From contig DUZX01000001.1 of the NCBI GenBank assembly GCA_013349325.1, positions 124,001 through 188,000 of the forward strand: 64,000 nt of DNA, in the 5' to 3' direction. The notes beneath the pieces were generated by a model, which made no database searches, had not been told where the DNA came from, and saw only the letters and a program-made list of their open reading frames with translations. Below, piece by piece: positions 54,744 to 64,000 of this stretch; within the stretch, counting starts at the first letter, position 1; the number at the start of each line of letters is the position of its first letter. The position numbers and the translations under genes are program-made. The stretch comes from Desulfuromonadales bacterium (lineage in GTDB: Bacteria; Desulfobacterota; Desulfuromonadia; Geobacterales; Pseudopelobacteraceae).

Positions 54744-57700
54744 ATGAAATCAGGTATGCGTTCACTATCAGTCAAACGTATCCTGAAAATCGCCGCAGGT
54801 GGTGGCTGCGTTATGCTGGCGCTGCTGCTGATCGGCGTTATCTCCGTTCCGGCGCTTGTCAGCTGCCGGGCAGCGCAGACGAAGATTCAGCAGACACTCT
54901 CCCGTTCCATGAGTCGCCCGGTAAGCTGGTCGGGCCTTACGGTGAGCTGGCTGCACGGCTTGACGCTCTCGGGACTGAAACTGGGTGACGGCCCGCCGCC
55001 GCTGCTGAATGCTGCTATCGATTCGATCGATATCGTTCCCGGCTTCAGTCGCGGCACAGACGGACGGCTCGGCATCGACTTGGCCGTTAACGTCCGAAAT
55101 ATCATGACGGAACTCGCCCCCGGTCCACAAAAACCACCCCCGCCAACCAAAGACCCGCTCACCCTGCTGGCAGAATCGATTCAACGCGTTCAAAAACTCG
55201 ATCTTCCGTTGCCGGTGGATCTGCGTGTTTCGCTCGAGGTGGCACCGTTGCAGCTAAAGTACCGGGCGACGGCGCCGGCCAAAAGCATGCGGTTGCAGGA
55301 TTTCTCGCTGCGCCTGTCCATGCCGTCACTGGCCACCAGACCGGTTACAGCGGTGGTGAACGGTCGCCTGTTTATTGCACAGAAGGAGCTGGGGAAGATC
55401 GCTTTCAGCGCCGAAATCCGTGACCTTGTCACACCGCAGAAGCGGATTCAACTGGCCTCGGCACTCTTCGCCGTTGACGCAGCAACTCCCGGTGCCGGCA
55501 TGACAATTTCCGGCGGGCTCAGCCAGCCAGATGGATTCAGGTCGCGCCTGAAACTGGAGCTGCCGGTTCTACGGGAGATGGCGCAACCGTTTGTTCCGGC
55601 CGGTACGCCACAGCTCAGCGGGAATATGGATCTACAGCTGCTGTCACAAATTGACACAAAGCGCGATCTGCTGGCCGCACTGACGCTGGCGGGTTCCGGT
55701 CTGGCGGCCCGTGGCGGTGCATTGAAAACAAAGCAGGTCGGGCCGCTCGATCTGAAACTGCAGCAGCAGCTAGCCAGTAACCACGTCACACAGCGGGTTG
55801 ATTTTCCGAAGGGGACGTTTTCCGTAGCGGGTCTGCTCGATGCCGCCTGGAGCGCTGCGGTTGAGCGCCCGAGTGCTAAGAACCGCTCACTGGAGCTGCT
55901 GTTCGGACCGCTGCGTCTGGATCTGGCCCGGACAGTCGCTCTGGCGGCTCCGTTTCTGCCCCCCGACCTGCCGCTCAAGGATCTGGCCGGCGAAGCGCGG
56001 CTCCGCTCTCTGCAGCTGAAGCTGTCCGGCCCCGCCTACAACGGCTCTGTTACGGTGGCCGATCTGGGCATCACGCTGCCGCATCTGCGACTGGCGCTCA
56101 AAAAAGGTGAACTTTCAGCGCAGCAGGTTGCTGTGACCCTTGAAAAAGTCACCTGTCCGCTGGTTACCAAAAAGCCTACCGGCATCACCGGCAGCCTGCT
56201 CTGGAGCATCGGGCGGGCTGCCCTTGCAGGTTCCCAGCCGCTCGCGCTTGAGGGAGCACGCGGTACACTGGGCGTGAATGTCAACGAGCTTAACCTGAAG
56301 AGTGCTTCACCTCGCAAAATTACCGCTGCCGCCGATGTTACACACACGTGCGATGTTGATCGCGCCTCGCTCGGAACGCAGCTTGTTATCGAAAAGGCTC
56401 ATCAGCAGCTGCACCTTCTGGCCCGCGCGGCAGAAACAGGCGGTATCGAAGCATCGCTTCCCGAACTCATCGTCAGCGCTGCGTCACTGCAGGCCTCGCA
56501 GGGCGGCAAAAAATTGAAGCCGCTGCCGCTGAACGCGTCATTGACAGCCGAGAACTTCCACCTCCCCTACGGCACAGCCGCTCTACCCTCCCTGCGGCGT
56601 GCAGGAGCAACTCTTACTGCGGGTGACTTCATCCGGCTTTCCGCAGAGGCGACACTTTCCGGTTCTGCGCCGCAGCGCGCCACCAGCACAGGCAGCGCAC
56701 AACTTGATCTGCAGCGCGCCCTGCTGTTTGCAGCCCCTTTTGTACCGGCCGGCTTGAAGGCTGACGGCAGAGTCAGCGCTCTCTGGAACGCTGCAGCCCC
56801 GCTGCCGCTCACGGTTCCTGGCGCCGAGAAGCATCCGCTCAAGCGCGCCAAAGCTGGACTGGCACTTCTTGAATCGCTTGAGATGGCGCTGAAGCTGGAC
56901 AACGTCTCGGCCACGTTCCCTTCAACAACAGGAGCCGTTACGCTGAGCGGTCTGCAGACCAAACCTGATCTCCGTATCGTAGCCGCGAAAAACGGTCAAT
57001 CGGTCAGTTTTGACGGAGGCCTTCTGTTTTCCGGGGTTAACGGTCTTCCGAACGCGATGGGGAAACTTCCCGCTCAGCACGGCTCGCTGCTGGTTGCCGG
57101 CGAACTGTCCGGCTGGAATGAATTTCACCTGACGGAATCATTCCGAATGCTGCCATTATCCGTTTCTCAGGAGCTGGATCTGAGCGTCAGCAGAATTGAA
57201 ACTCTCTTCGACGAAAAAGCCCCCTTCAATACGGCGACACTGCTCAAACGCCTCGATGCAACACTGTTTGCCACCTGTGACGGCGCATTCAGCTCTGACA
57301 TGAAACAGCTGCTTCCCGGCATTGACGTGGCCGGCAGCGTCAGCGGCAGTGCCCGTATGGACGTCAGTGCCAGCCGTGAACTTGCGCTGCGGACTGCGCT
57401 CACATCTCACGAATTCGGGCTGCAGCTTGCCAACGGAACACAGATCGAAGGGGTCAGCTCCAACATATCCATCAACCGGGACTATGATCTGGCAGCCAGA
57501 CCGGGCGAACGCTGGACGCCGCTTTCAGCGTCGTTGGTGCGACCCGCAGCGGCAGCCGACGGCAATTCGGGTGCGGCTGACATTATCACTCGTATTACGG
57601 AGGACCTGCGCGGCAATCTGCATGGCGCCCGTTCATTTTCGATCCGGCGCGTTACCGTCTCGATGCCCTCCGGAGTGCCGCTGGTGCTGACGTCGCTGGA

Positions 57701-58349
57701 GGGTGATCTGCTCTTCACCCGTGAAAAAACAGGTCTCAGCTTCCTACAGGCCGATCTGCTGGGGGGGACCATTCTCGCCCGCGCACTTTTCGACCAGCAG
57801 CCGGACGTGCCGCTGCTGGCCATCGGCAGCTCATTTTCCAACCTTGACGTCACACATCTGTTGCCGCACGATATCAAAAAGAGACAGACGCCCCGCGATG
57901 CAGAGATCACCGGTGAGATCACTCTTACGGCCCCGCTGATGCCGGAACAGCGCGAGCTGTCTGAGCAGCTGCGCCTGAACCTGAATCTGCGCAGAATCGG
58001 GGCAGACACGCTTGAACGGGCGCTCTTTACACTGGATCCCTTTGAACGCAACGAACAGGTCGTGGCACAGCGCAACATGCTGCGTCTCGGGACGCTGAAG
58101 GGGTTGCGCGCAACGGCGGTCGATGGCTCCTTCGGCATGGAGGGTGAACTGCTGGTGAAAGGGGTCGCCATCAATCTCCCCCGGGTGGAGCGCTTGCGTA
58201 TTTCCGAGCTGCCGCTACGCCAGGAACTCAGCAAAAACCGGGCCGCCATCATGGCCGTACGCCGACTGATCGATCAGCTGCGAGCCGACACGCTGCTAGT
58301 CGGATCACACGGGAAACTGACATTACAACGGAGGACGTATGAAAAATAA
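54744..58349 (+). CDS. Large AsmA/YdbH-like envelope protein
   Basis: About 1201 residues from ATG 54744; 54756 and a GTG at 54696 are alternatives, none with a strong site. An N-terminal transmembrane helix (about 12-35) is followed by a very long repetitive beta-rich region of AsmA/TamB type (TISGGLSQPDG-like strand repeats). The C-terminus (GGTILARALFDQQPDVPLLAI...) resembles the YdbH domain. In E. coli YdbH, with YnbE and YdbL, forms a bridge for lipids to the outer membrane. The YdbL-like lipoprotein gene overlaps its 3' end here, supporting the same role. Confidence 0.75.
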   Translation: MKSGMRSLSVKRILKIAAGGGCVMLALLLIGVISVPALVSCRAAQTKIQQTLSRSMSRPVSWSGLTVSWLHGLTLSGLKLGDGPPPLLNAAIDSIDIVPGFSRGTDGRLGIDLAVNVRNIMTELAPGPQKPPPPTKDPLTLLAESIQRVQKLDLPLPVDLRVSLEVAPLQLKYRATAPAKSMRLQDFSLRLSMPSLATRPVTAVVNGRLFIAQKELGKIAFSAEIRDLVTPQKRIQLASALFAVDAATPGAGMTISGGLSQPDGFRSRLKLELPVLREMAQPFVPAGTPQLSGNMDLQLLSQIDTKRDLLAALTLAGSGLAARGGALKTKQVGPLDLKLQQQLASNHVTQRVDFPKGTFSVAGLLDAAWSAAVERPSAKNRSLELLFGPLRLDLARTVALAAPFLPPDLPLKDLAGEARLRSLQLKLSGPAYNGSVTVADLGITLPHLRLALKKGELSAQQVAVTLEKVTCPLVTKKPTGITGSLLWSIGRAALAGSQPLALEGARGTLGVNVNELNLKSASPRKITAAADVTHTCDVDRASLGTQLVIEKAHQQLHLLARAAETGGIEASLPELIVSAASLQASQGGKKLKPLPLNASLTAENFHLPYGTAALPSLRRAGATLTAGDFIRLSAEATLSGSAPQRATSTGSAQLDLQRALLFAAPFVPAGLKADGRVSALWNAAAPLPLTVPGAEKHPLKRAKAGLALLESLEMALKLDNVSATFPSTTGAVTLSGLQTKPDLRIVAAKNGQSVSFDGGLLFSGVNGLPNAMGKLPAQHGSLLVAGELSGWNEFHLTESFRMLPLSVSQELDLSVSRIETLFDEKAPFNTATLLKRLDATLFATCDGAFSSDMKQLLPGIDVAGSVSGSARMDVSASRELALRTALTSHEFGLQLANGTQIEGVSSNISINRDYDLAARPGERWTPLSASLVRPAAAADGNSGAADIITRITEDLRGNLHGARSFSIRRVTVSMPSGVPLVLTSLEGDLLFTREKTGLSFLQADLLGGTILARALFDQQPDVPLLAIGSSFSNLDVTHLLPHDIKKRQTPRDAEITGEITLTAPLMPEQRELSEQLRLNLNLRRIGADTLERALFTLDPFERNEQVVAQRNMLRLGTLKGLRATAVDGSFGMEGELLVKGVAINLPRVERLRISELPLRQELSKNRAAIMAVRRLIDQLRADTLLVGSHGKLTLQRRTYEK

Positions 58350-58932
58350 ATCTTTATTACTGCCAATCTACCTTCTGGCCGTGCTCTCAGGCTGCACGCT
58401 GGCCAAGGTGGATGTCAATGTTGTCAGCGAGCGGACGTCGCTGGAGAATCAGGTCCTCGGGAGCTACAACAGCCTGAGTGAGGATATGCTGCTGGTGGCG
58501 TCGGTGCGTGGCGTTTCTCCGACCGGGACTGTCGAAGCGCCCCCCCGGCATACACCGGAACAGGTTGATGCCACCCAGGCGCTGGAAACGATCGCCTTTC
58601 ATGCCGATGACATCGAAGCTTTCAAACGTTTCGGTTGGATCGGTGAGAATCGGGAGGGGCTCTTGACTCCCTTTGCCCGCGACGTGCCACCAGGCGCCCC
58701 CCCGGAACTGAAACAGTTAGCGGCACAGTATGGCGACGCCGAATTTCAGCAGGTGCTGAAAGAGGTCAATCAGGCGCGCGAGGTGGTGATGCTGCGCGTG
58801 GTGCAAACCAATGAAAACTTCTCGCTCAAGGATTTGCCGGCTATCCGCACGGTATTTGCCAAAATAAACCGCCAGAACAGTCTGCCGGGCACCAGAGTGC
58901 AGGCTGCTGACGGAACATGGATGACGTTATGA
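58339..58932 (+). CDS. YdbL-like (DUF1318-type) lipoprotein
   Basis: 197 residues; GGAGG precedes ATG 58339. Lipobox LSGC with Cys19. Residues 25-160 are helical and unrecognised. The C-terminus (FAKINRQNSLPGTRVQAADG, then TWM) parallels the PGxxVQ-x-xDGxW end of YdbL/DUF1318 proteins. It overlaps the AsmA/YdbH-like gene by 11 bases and the following giant gene by 4 bases. Longer than E. coli YdbL, so perhaps a combined YnbE/YdbL equivalent. Confidence 0.72.
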   Translation: MKNKSLLLPIYLLAVLSGCTLAKVDVNVVSERTSLENQVLGSYNSLSEDMLLVASVRGVSPTGTVEAPPRHTPEQVDATQALETIAFHADDIEAFKRFGWIGENREGLLTPFARDVPPGAPPELKQLAAQYGDAEFQQVLKEVNQAREVVMLRVVQTNENFSLKDLPAIRTVFAKINRQNSLPGTRVQAADGTWMTL

Positions 58933-61900
58933 ACGTATCACCACGACAGAAAGAGTCCCCTCTCCCCTGGAGGGGGAGGGTTAGGGTGGGGAGGGAAAGT
59001 GCCATGAAATGTACCTGTTGCAGCAGCACACATTCCCTACCCCACTCCTTTCAAGGGCAGCGGCATAGAATAGCTTGCGTAAGCGCTGTTTTTCGCCTGA
59101 CGCTCCTGCTCCTTCTGATCTGCGCGACCGCAGCATCCGCCCTGCCGCTGGGGGATGATCTGCTGGCGCCGGCGGCACCTCGTCCGGCGCCGCGCTCACG
59201 TCCCGAGCTGTCACCGCAGCCGGCTATCTTCAGCTCCCGTCAGGTTCTGTACGCTGCGCGGGCCGCCAACGGCTCCGTCATGGTTACCGTTGAGCGGGGT
59301 GACAAGGGGGATGAGCTCTGGCTGTACTCTTTTGGCGCAGCCCCCGAACTGCCGCGTCTACTGCATACGAGTCCGGTTCGTCTGGCAGCTCCCGCGCTCA
59401 GCGCTGACGGCTCTCAGGTAGCGTTCGTAGATGCCCGGGATGACACCAAGGGCGATATCTGGCTGCTGGCGCTGCAGAAGGCCGACTCCGCCGCGCAGCG
59501 TCTGACCGGGCGGGAATCAGCCGACGACGCCCCGGTCTTCACACATGACGGCACGGCGCTGGTCTATCATCGCCAGCGACCAGGATCTGAACTGCGTGAG
59601 CTGGTGCGCCTGAATCTGGCCGACAGCCGGACTGAAAGCCTGCCGACCGGTATTGACGCCGCCTTTGCGGCGCCCTCTCCGGATGGCGGCAGCTGGCTGT
59701 TCGTGTCACGGGCAGCCGATCCGAATGGAGATCTCTGGCTCTGGAATCAGACGAGCGGAGCGTTGACGCAACTGACCAGCGGTACCGCCCGGGATCTCTA
59801 TCCGGCCTGGGAAAGCTCCGATACGATTCTGTTCACGCGCCAGTCGGCAAGCGGCGGCAGCGCAGCCGGTGGACAGGAGTCAGGCCAGGTCTATCGTCTG
59901 CAGCGCAGCAGAGTTTCCGATGATGGCTTTCCGTTTGCCGCTCCGCTGACCTCTGCCGCGTTGATGGCGGTGGCACCGCTCCCGGCCGGTGATCGCTTTT
60001 ATTTTGTCGCCGGTCAGGCCGGCGGCGGCCAGGTCATGTCACTGCCGACTGCGGGCGAAATCCCTGATCGTCCGGATGTGGCCGAACAGTGGGGCCTGGC
60101 GCAGATCATTCTGGAACGGCAGCCGCCTGATCCGGCTCATGCCCGTTTGGCGGCCGCCCGCGTGCTGGCACGCGAGCAGACACCGACACGGGAGGGAGCC
60201 CTGGCCGGTCTGGCGCTGGCCGCTCTAATGGAACAGGCCGGCGAGATTGCCCCGGCTGAAGATCAGTATGCTGCCGTTGCGCACCGCTACCAACGCTACC
60301 CGCGTGAAGCGGCACTGGCCGCAATAGCCCGGATCAGGGTTCAGGCCATGCAGCGCTGCGCAGACAACGTGCTGCAGCAGCGCCGCCAGGAGATCATTCG
60401 CGACGCACAACAGGCCATGAACCAGGCGGCGACAGCTGCCGGCAGCGATGCCGTTGCGCGGGCACTGATTGATGCGGCCCGTCTACAGGCGGATTTTGGT
60501 GGCGGAGCGGCCGACAAGCTGGCGGCGGTTGCCCTTCTGGAGCAGGCGCTGAAAACGCCGGATGTCACCCGCCCATTCAAAGCGGAAGCGGCGCTGCGAC
60601 GCGCCCTGCTGCTGGCCCAGCTGGAAAAAGGTGACGGGGCGCTGACCGCCCTGGTTGACGTCGCAACGACCTACGACGACCAGGAAGAGTGGGCGGAAGC
60701 GGCCATCAGCGCCGCTCTGGATCAGGTTTCTCCGCGTGAAAAAGCCGATGCAGCCGCTCTGGCTGTAGTGGCAGAGCGCTACCGCACGTCGCTACCTCGC
60801 CTGTCCATGGGAGCCTGGAACCGCCAGGGTGACGTGGCCTATCGCGCCAACGAGTGGGCCAAAGCCAAGGATGCCTACCGCACCGTACTCGAAAAATTTC
60901 CTCCCTTGGCGACGCCGACAGCTGCCGCACGCTTTGCCCTGGCGGAACTGCTCTTCCGTGAGGAACGCTACGCCGAAGCCAAAGGGCTCTACGAAACCGA
61001 GATGAGTCGGCAGCCGGAGGATACGCCGCTCTATCAGCTGGCTCGCGCTGCCTACATCCGCAAGACCGTTGCGGCCGGAGAAAGCCTCTTTCGCCTCGGA
61101 GAGGTTGGCGCCGCCCGGACTCTGTTTCTCGATCTGATCCGCTATGACGGCCGCAGCGTTGAAGCGCATCGAGGTTACATCAAGTCGGTCGCCGCCATGG
61201 GGCAGGCCGCTGAACTGCTTGAACGCTACCGCAGCATGCTACAGACATATCCCGATGATGCGGTGCTGCTGTATGCAACCGGACTGACGCTGACCTATCT
61301 GCCCGGAAAAGAGCGCCTTACCGAAGCGGACCGTCTCGTTTCCCGTGCGGCCGAGCGGATGCCCTCTTCGGAGTACCCACCGCAAACCAGAGGCTATCTG
61401 GCCGAAGTTGCCGAAACGGTGCATGGTGAGCGGGGTGGTCTGGAGCGGGCACTGGCGTTCTATCGCCGCGCCTGGCTGCTGAACCGGCCGCAGGACCAGC
61501 CGGAAAACCGGGCTAACCTCGATCTGAATATCGGCAACATCGCCTATCTGCTCGGCAGCAAAGCGACGGCCTGGAAGTTTTACAGCCAGCGCCTCGCTTC
61601 GGGAATCCCCTTTGACAACGCCGATACCGAGCTGATCTTTCAGCAACGCTACGCGGCGGTCGCTTTTCAGGTGCGCGAGAAAGAGGCCCCTATCAACGGC
61701 TATCTACGGGCCCTGCAGCTGACCGAGGCACGCCTGAACCCAGCCCGCCCGCTCGACCTGTTCGGCCGCCTGACCCGGCGCGTCGTGGAGCGGCTCTTTT
61801 CGACACCGGGGCGCTCACCATCCGCTGAAGCTGCCCTGGCGCTCCAGCAGACTATAACTGCCGAGCTTGAGCAGCTTGGCGCTGTTCCTGTTGAAGCACC

Positions 61901-64000
61901 GCCATCGGCAGCCTGGAACCATTTTGAGACGGCGCTTCGCTCGCTGCTGAAACGTGAAGGCGCGCTGCTGCAGTCGGCGGCATCCTGGAACAGGGCGGCA
62001 GCTGACAGCAGCGCAGCTGAGTTATACGGCCTGCTGGCCGCTGTCGAAAAGGAGCTGACGGCCGTGCCGCGCCTGGTTGAAACGGCAGCTGAAGTCCATG
62101 ACCGGCTCGGCCTGGCCTACCTTGAAGCGGATCGTTTCGCTGCGGCACGCGAGCAGTTTGACGCCGCATTTCGGCTCAACAAAGGTCTCGGTTTTACCGG
62201 CAATCTGGCCGCCAACCGTCGATCGGCCAGCATCGCCAGCTACAACCAGGCGCAGCGGGCCTCCGGCGAGGAGCGGCAGCGCCTGCTGCGCCTGAGCCGT
62301 GACGGTTTCAGCGAGCTGTTGGCGCTGATTGCCAGCTACCCCCCGGCACCGAAAACGGCCGCCACGCGCGCTGGCGGACTGCTGGAGATCTCTGCCAGTG
62401 TGACACTTGACAAGGGGGGCTCCACTGCGGCCGCCTTCGGTTTCACGGCTGAGCAGGAACGGCGTCTGGCTGAAGTCTATCTGGCCCGTGTTCAGGCCGA
62501 GCTGGGTGATCCGCGCGCGGCCGCCCTGCTGCTCAAGAACCAGCTCACGCGTTACCCTCTCGAACCTGAAAAGGTCGCCGTGGGGGATCTGTACGGCGTA
62601 GCACTGCTGACGCACCGCGCCGCCCATGTCGATTATGCCCTGGGTGACCGTGACAGCGCCGCCTCCGGTTTCAAACGTTCGACACTACTGGCACTGCAGG
62701 CCGGTAATCCGATCAGTGCCATGCTCAACCTGATCAACTGGGGAGAGCTGATTACAGCTGAGTCCGCTGGTAAGAGCGCCGAATTCCTCGCGCTTGAAGC
62801 CCGTGTTTCCGGGCGTGCAGAAGCATCCCGGACCACCTTGCCGCCACTTGTCTATGGCCGCTATCACAATGATGCCGGTGCAATCCTGATCCGGCTGGCA
62901 GCCGGACAGCCGAATGACGGCAGTCGTCAGGCCCTGCTGTACAAAGCACTGGGGCAGTTCGATAAAACCGTGAGCGCTGCCGCAGACAGCAGCAACGACG
63001 CTGTCCGGCATCAGCAGCAGCGCCAGCGCGTGGCCGCCCGGCTTAACCGGAGTGTCGTCTTTGCCGCGCTTGGTCTCAATGACGCCGCCGAAGCGGACCG
63101 CATGGCGGCGCTGAATGAAGCTCACGCTGCCGCAGCCCATGCACTCGAATGGCGTGCGCTGGCAGCTCTGGGGCGCTATCAGCAGTCGCTGGGTCTCTTG
63201 GAACATCTGCCGCTGACCGGGTTTGATCTGCAATCTGGAGAGCTGCTGCAACGCTTTGCCCCGTATGTTGAAATGATAGCGCTCAAGAATCCTGAGCAGG
63301 CCTTTGCCCTGCTGGAAAAACTGAGTGAGATCGAGCGTGTACAACTACTTGGTCGCGGCGCTCTCGGCCTCGATGATCCGGCCACTCGGCAGCGGTTTCA
63401 GACGGTTGCCCCCCGCTTGAAGAGTATGGATCAGCTGCGGGAGCAGCTCTCCAAAGCTCCTGTCGCTGAAAAAGAGTATCTGCAGCTGCGTCTGCAGCAG
63501 GAGCAGGCGGTCGTTGATGATCTCCTGGGAGCGAAACGGGAGCATATTCCGGCCTTCTACCGGCTGTCCGGAGATACTGCGCTCCGGCTGGCTGTCGCCT
63601 CGGTTGACCTGACAGTACAGTCGCAATCCGGTCCGGCAAAGACTCAGGACCAGAGCGCTCAGTTTAACGCAGCCCAGCTCCGTTTCAGCACCATTCAGCT
63701 GGCTTTCCAGAAAGAGTGTGCCGCCGGAAAAGGGGGGCCGCTCTGCCGCCTGATTTCAGCACAGCCGGTTGAGCTGATCGATGTGCAGGAAGCGCTGCCG
63801 GGCAGAACACTGCTCCGTTTCGCTCCGCTTGACAGCAGACGCTGGTTGCTGTTTACGATTGCCGGCACTACCGGGATAACAGCCGAGGTGGTCGATACAC
63901 AGACACTGGATGTCAGGTTGTCGGCAACTCCGCCCGTTCTGGCCGCATACGAACAGCCGTCCCGCTTTTTATCCGCTCCGGTAGACAGCTGGGGCTTAAG
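58929..64000 (+). CDS. Giant propeller/TPR envelope protein, open at the right edge
   Basis: Partial: at least 1690 residues with no stop before the window ends. ATG 58929 overlaps the YdbL-like stop (ATGA); ATG 59004 also lies in frame. The first 25 codons from 58929, and codons up to about 59060, are palindromic-repeat sequence. A signal peptide then follows (LTLLLLLICATAASA, about 59097-59140). Next come a TolB/PD40-type beta-propeller (about residues 90-380: ALSADGSQVAFVDARDDTKG, PSPDGGSWLFVSRAADPNGD), many TPR repeats (about 400-1480), and near the edge a region (LPGRTLLRFAPLDSRRWLLF) that resembles the start of a CHAT-type domain. An outer-membrane-facing scaffold or protease is possible; the CHAT call is tentative. 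Confidence 0.8.
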   Translation, partial: MNVSPRQKESPLPWRGRVRVGRESAMKCTCCSSTHSLPHSFQGQRHRIACVSAVFRLTLLLLLICATAASALPLGDDLLAPAAPRPAPRSRPELSPQPAIFSSRQVLYAARAANGSVMVTVERGDKGDELWLYSFGAAPELPRLLHTSPVRLAAPALSADGSQVAFVDARDDTKGDIWLLALQKADSAAQRLTGRESADDAPVFTHDGTALVYHRQRPGSELRELVRLNLADSRTESLPTGIDAAFAAPSPDGGSWLFVSRAADPNGDLWLWNQTSGALTQLTSGTARDLYPAWESSDTILFTRQSASGGSAAGGQESGQVYRLQRSRVSDDGFPFAAPLTSAALMAVAPLPAGDRFYFVAGQAGGGQVMSLPTAGEIPDRPDVAEQWGLAQIILERQPPDPAHARLAAARVLAREQTPTREGALAGLALAALMEQAGEIAPAEDQYAAVAHRYQRYPREAALAAIARIRVQAMQRCADNVLQQRRQEIIRDAQQAMNQAATAAGSDAVARALIDAARLQADFGGGAADKLAAVALLEQALKTPDVTRPFKAEAALRRALLLAQLEKGDGALTALVDVATTYDDQEEWAEAAISAALDQVSPREKADAAALAVVAERYRTSLPRLSMGAWNRQGDVAYRANEWAKAKDAYRTVLEKFPPLATPTAAARFALAELLFREERYAEAKGLYETEMSRQPEDTPLYQLARAAYIRKTVAAGESLFRLGEVGAARTLFLDLIRYDGRSVEAHRGYIKSVAAMGQAAELLERYRSMLQTYPDDAVLLYATGLTLTYLPGKERLTEADRLVSRAAERMPSSEYPPQTRGYLAEVAETVHGERGGLERALAFYRRAWLLNRPQDQPENRANLDLNIGNIAYLLGSKATAWKFYSQRLASGIPFDNADTELIFQQRYAAVAFQVREKEAPINGYLRALQLTEARLNPARPLDLFGRLTRRVVERLFSTPGRSPSAEAALALQQTITAELEQLGAVPVEAPPSAAWNHFETALRSLLKREGALLQSAASWNRAAADSSAAELYGLLAAVEKELTAVPRLVETAAEVHDRLGLAYLEADRFAAAREQFDAAFRLNKGLGFTGNLAANRRSASIASYNQAQRASGEERQRLLRLSRDGFSELLALIASYPPAPKTAATRAGGLLEISASVTLDKGGSTAAAFGFTAEQERRLAEVYLARVQAELGDPRAAALLLKNQLTRYPLEPEKVAVGDLYGVALLTHRAAHVDYALGDRDSAASGFKRSTLLALQAGNPISAMLNLINWGELITAESAGKSAEFLALEARVSGRAEASRTTLPPLVYGRYHNDAGAILIRLAAGQPNDGSRQALLYKALGQFDKTVSAAADSSNDAVRHQQQRQRVAARLNRSVVFAALGLNDAAEADRMAALNEAHAAAAHALEWRALAALGRYQQSLGLLEHLPLTGFDLQSGELLQRFAPYVEMIALKNPEQAFALLEKLSEIERVQLLGRGALGLDDPATRQRFQTVAPRLKSMDQLREQLSKAPVAEKEYLQLRLQQEQAVVDDLLGAKREHIPAFYRLSGDTALRLAVASVDLTVQSQSGPAKTQDQSAQFNAAQLRFSTIQLAFQKECAAGKGGPLCRLISAQPVELIDVQEALPGRTLLRFAPLDSRRWLLFTIAGTTGITAEVVDTQTLDVRLSATPPVLAAYEQPSRFLSAPVDSWGL
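58957..59060. repeat. Interrupted palindromic repeat at the 5' end of the giant gene
   Basis: CCCCTCTCCCCTGGAGGGGG, then AGGGTTAGGGTGGGG (58957-58993), with an inexact inverted counterpart CCCTACCCCACTCCTTTCAA around 59035-59055. The arms match a common design of dispersed palindromes (GGGGAGGG.TAGGGTGGGG). It lies between the overlapping start codon at 58929 and the signal peptide and is translated in frame. Confidence 0.6.

Overview
The window looks like chromosome of a Geobacter-like member of the Desulfuromonadia (deltaproteobacterial lineage). The grounds are moderate GC, the anaerobic (early cobalt) cobalamin genes cbiX-cbiC-cbiD, a CowN nitrogenase-protection gene behind a sigma-54 promoter, the mutL-miaA-hfq order, many SLH/TPR lipoproteins, a CHASE2-cyclase/FecR pair and several families of short palindromic repeats. 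The genus is an inference. No rRNA, tRNA, CRISPR, transposase or prophage was seen.

Left part (minus strand, 145-12243): cbiX-cbiC-cbiD run almost without a gap into a metal-uptake island. The island holds a Cys-rich membrane protein, TonB, ExbB, ExbD, an OprC/NosA-like TonB-dependent receptor with the CxxxM and HxM copper ligands, an Ig-like-repeat lipoprotein, a second Cys-rich paralogue and a large secreted protein with duplicated modules and a dockerin-like end. This is the best candidate for an undescribed system. A HigBA locus follows whose toxin is broken by one TGA, then an MscS-channel operon with two periplasmic coiled-coil proteins, and a divergent nhaA.

17588-24953 (minus) is an Mla-type lipid-transport operon: MlaE, an MlaF-like protein with every catalytic ATPase motif eroded, MlaD, two TPR lipoproteins (one with SLH repeats), an LPP20-like protein and a transglutaminase. 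Divergent to it, 25440-32292 (plus) is an ATP-grasp/alpha-E/transglutaminase peptide-ligase operon. It also carries a macro-like protein, two zinc deacylase/peptidase paralogues, a class I amidotransferase and an ArsC-like nitrogenase-associated protein. A VapBC-type pair and a CowN operon (Zn-ribbon protein, SlyD-like PPIase, CowN) follow.

34505-50542 is mostly housekeeping: DEAD-box helicase, prmA, rsmE, a Zn-ribbon protein, mutL, miaA, hfq, an AI-2E-type permease, a DUF512 radical-SAM-like protein, a lipid kinase, glmU, a conserved hypothetical and mfd. 50762-54610 (minus) has the CHASE2 adenylate cyclase, a FecR-domain protein and a VapBC pair. 54744 to the right edge (plus) is an AsmA/YdbH-like envelope protein, a YdbL-like lipoprotein, and a giant propeller/TPR protein that runs off the window.

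A recurring theme is short palindromic repeats that have entered genes in frame (the Ig-like lipoprotein, CbiD, the right-edge giant) or that supply a ribosome-binding site (the alpha-E gene).
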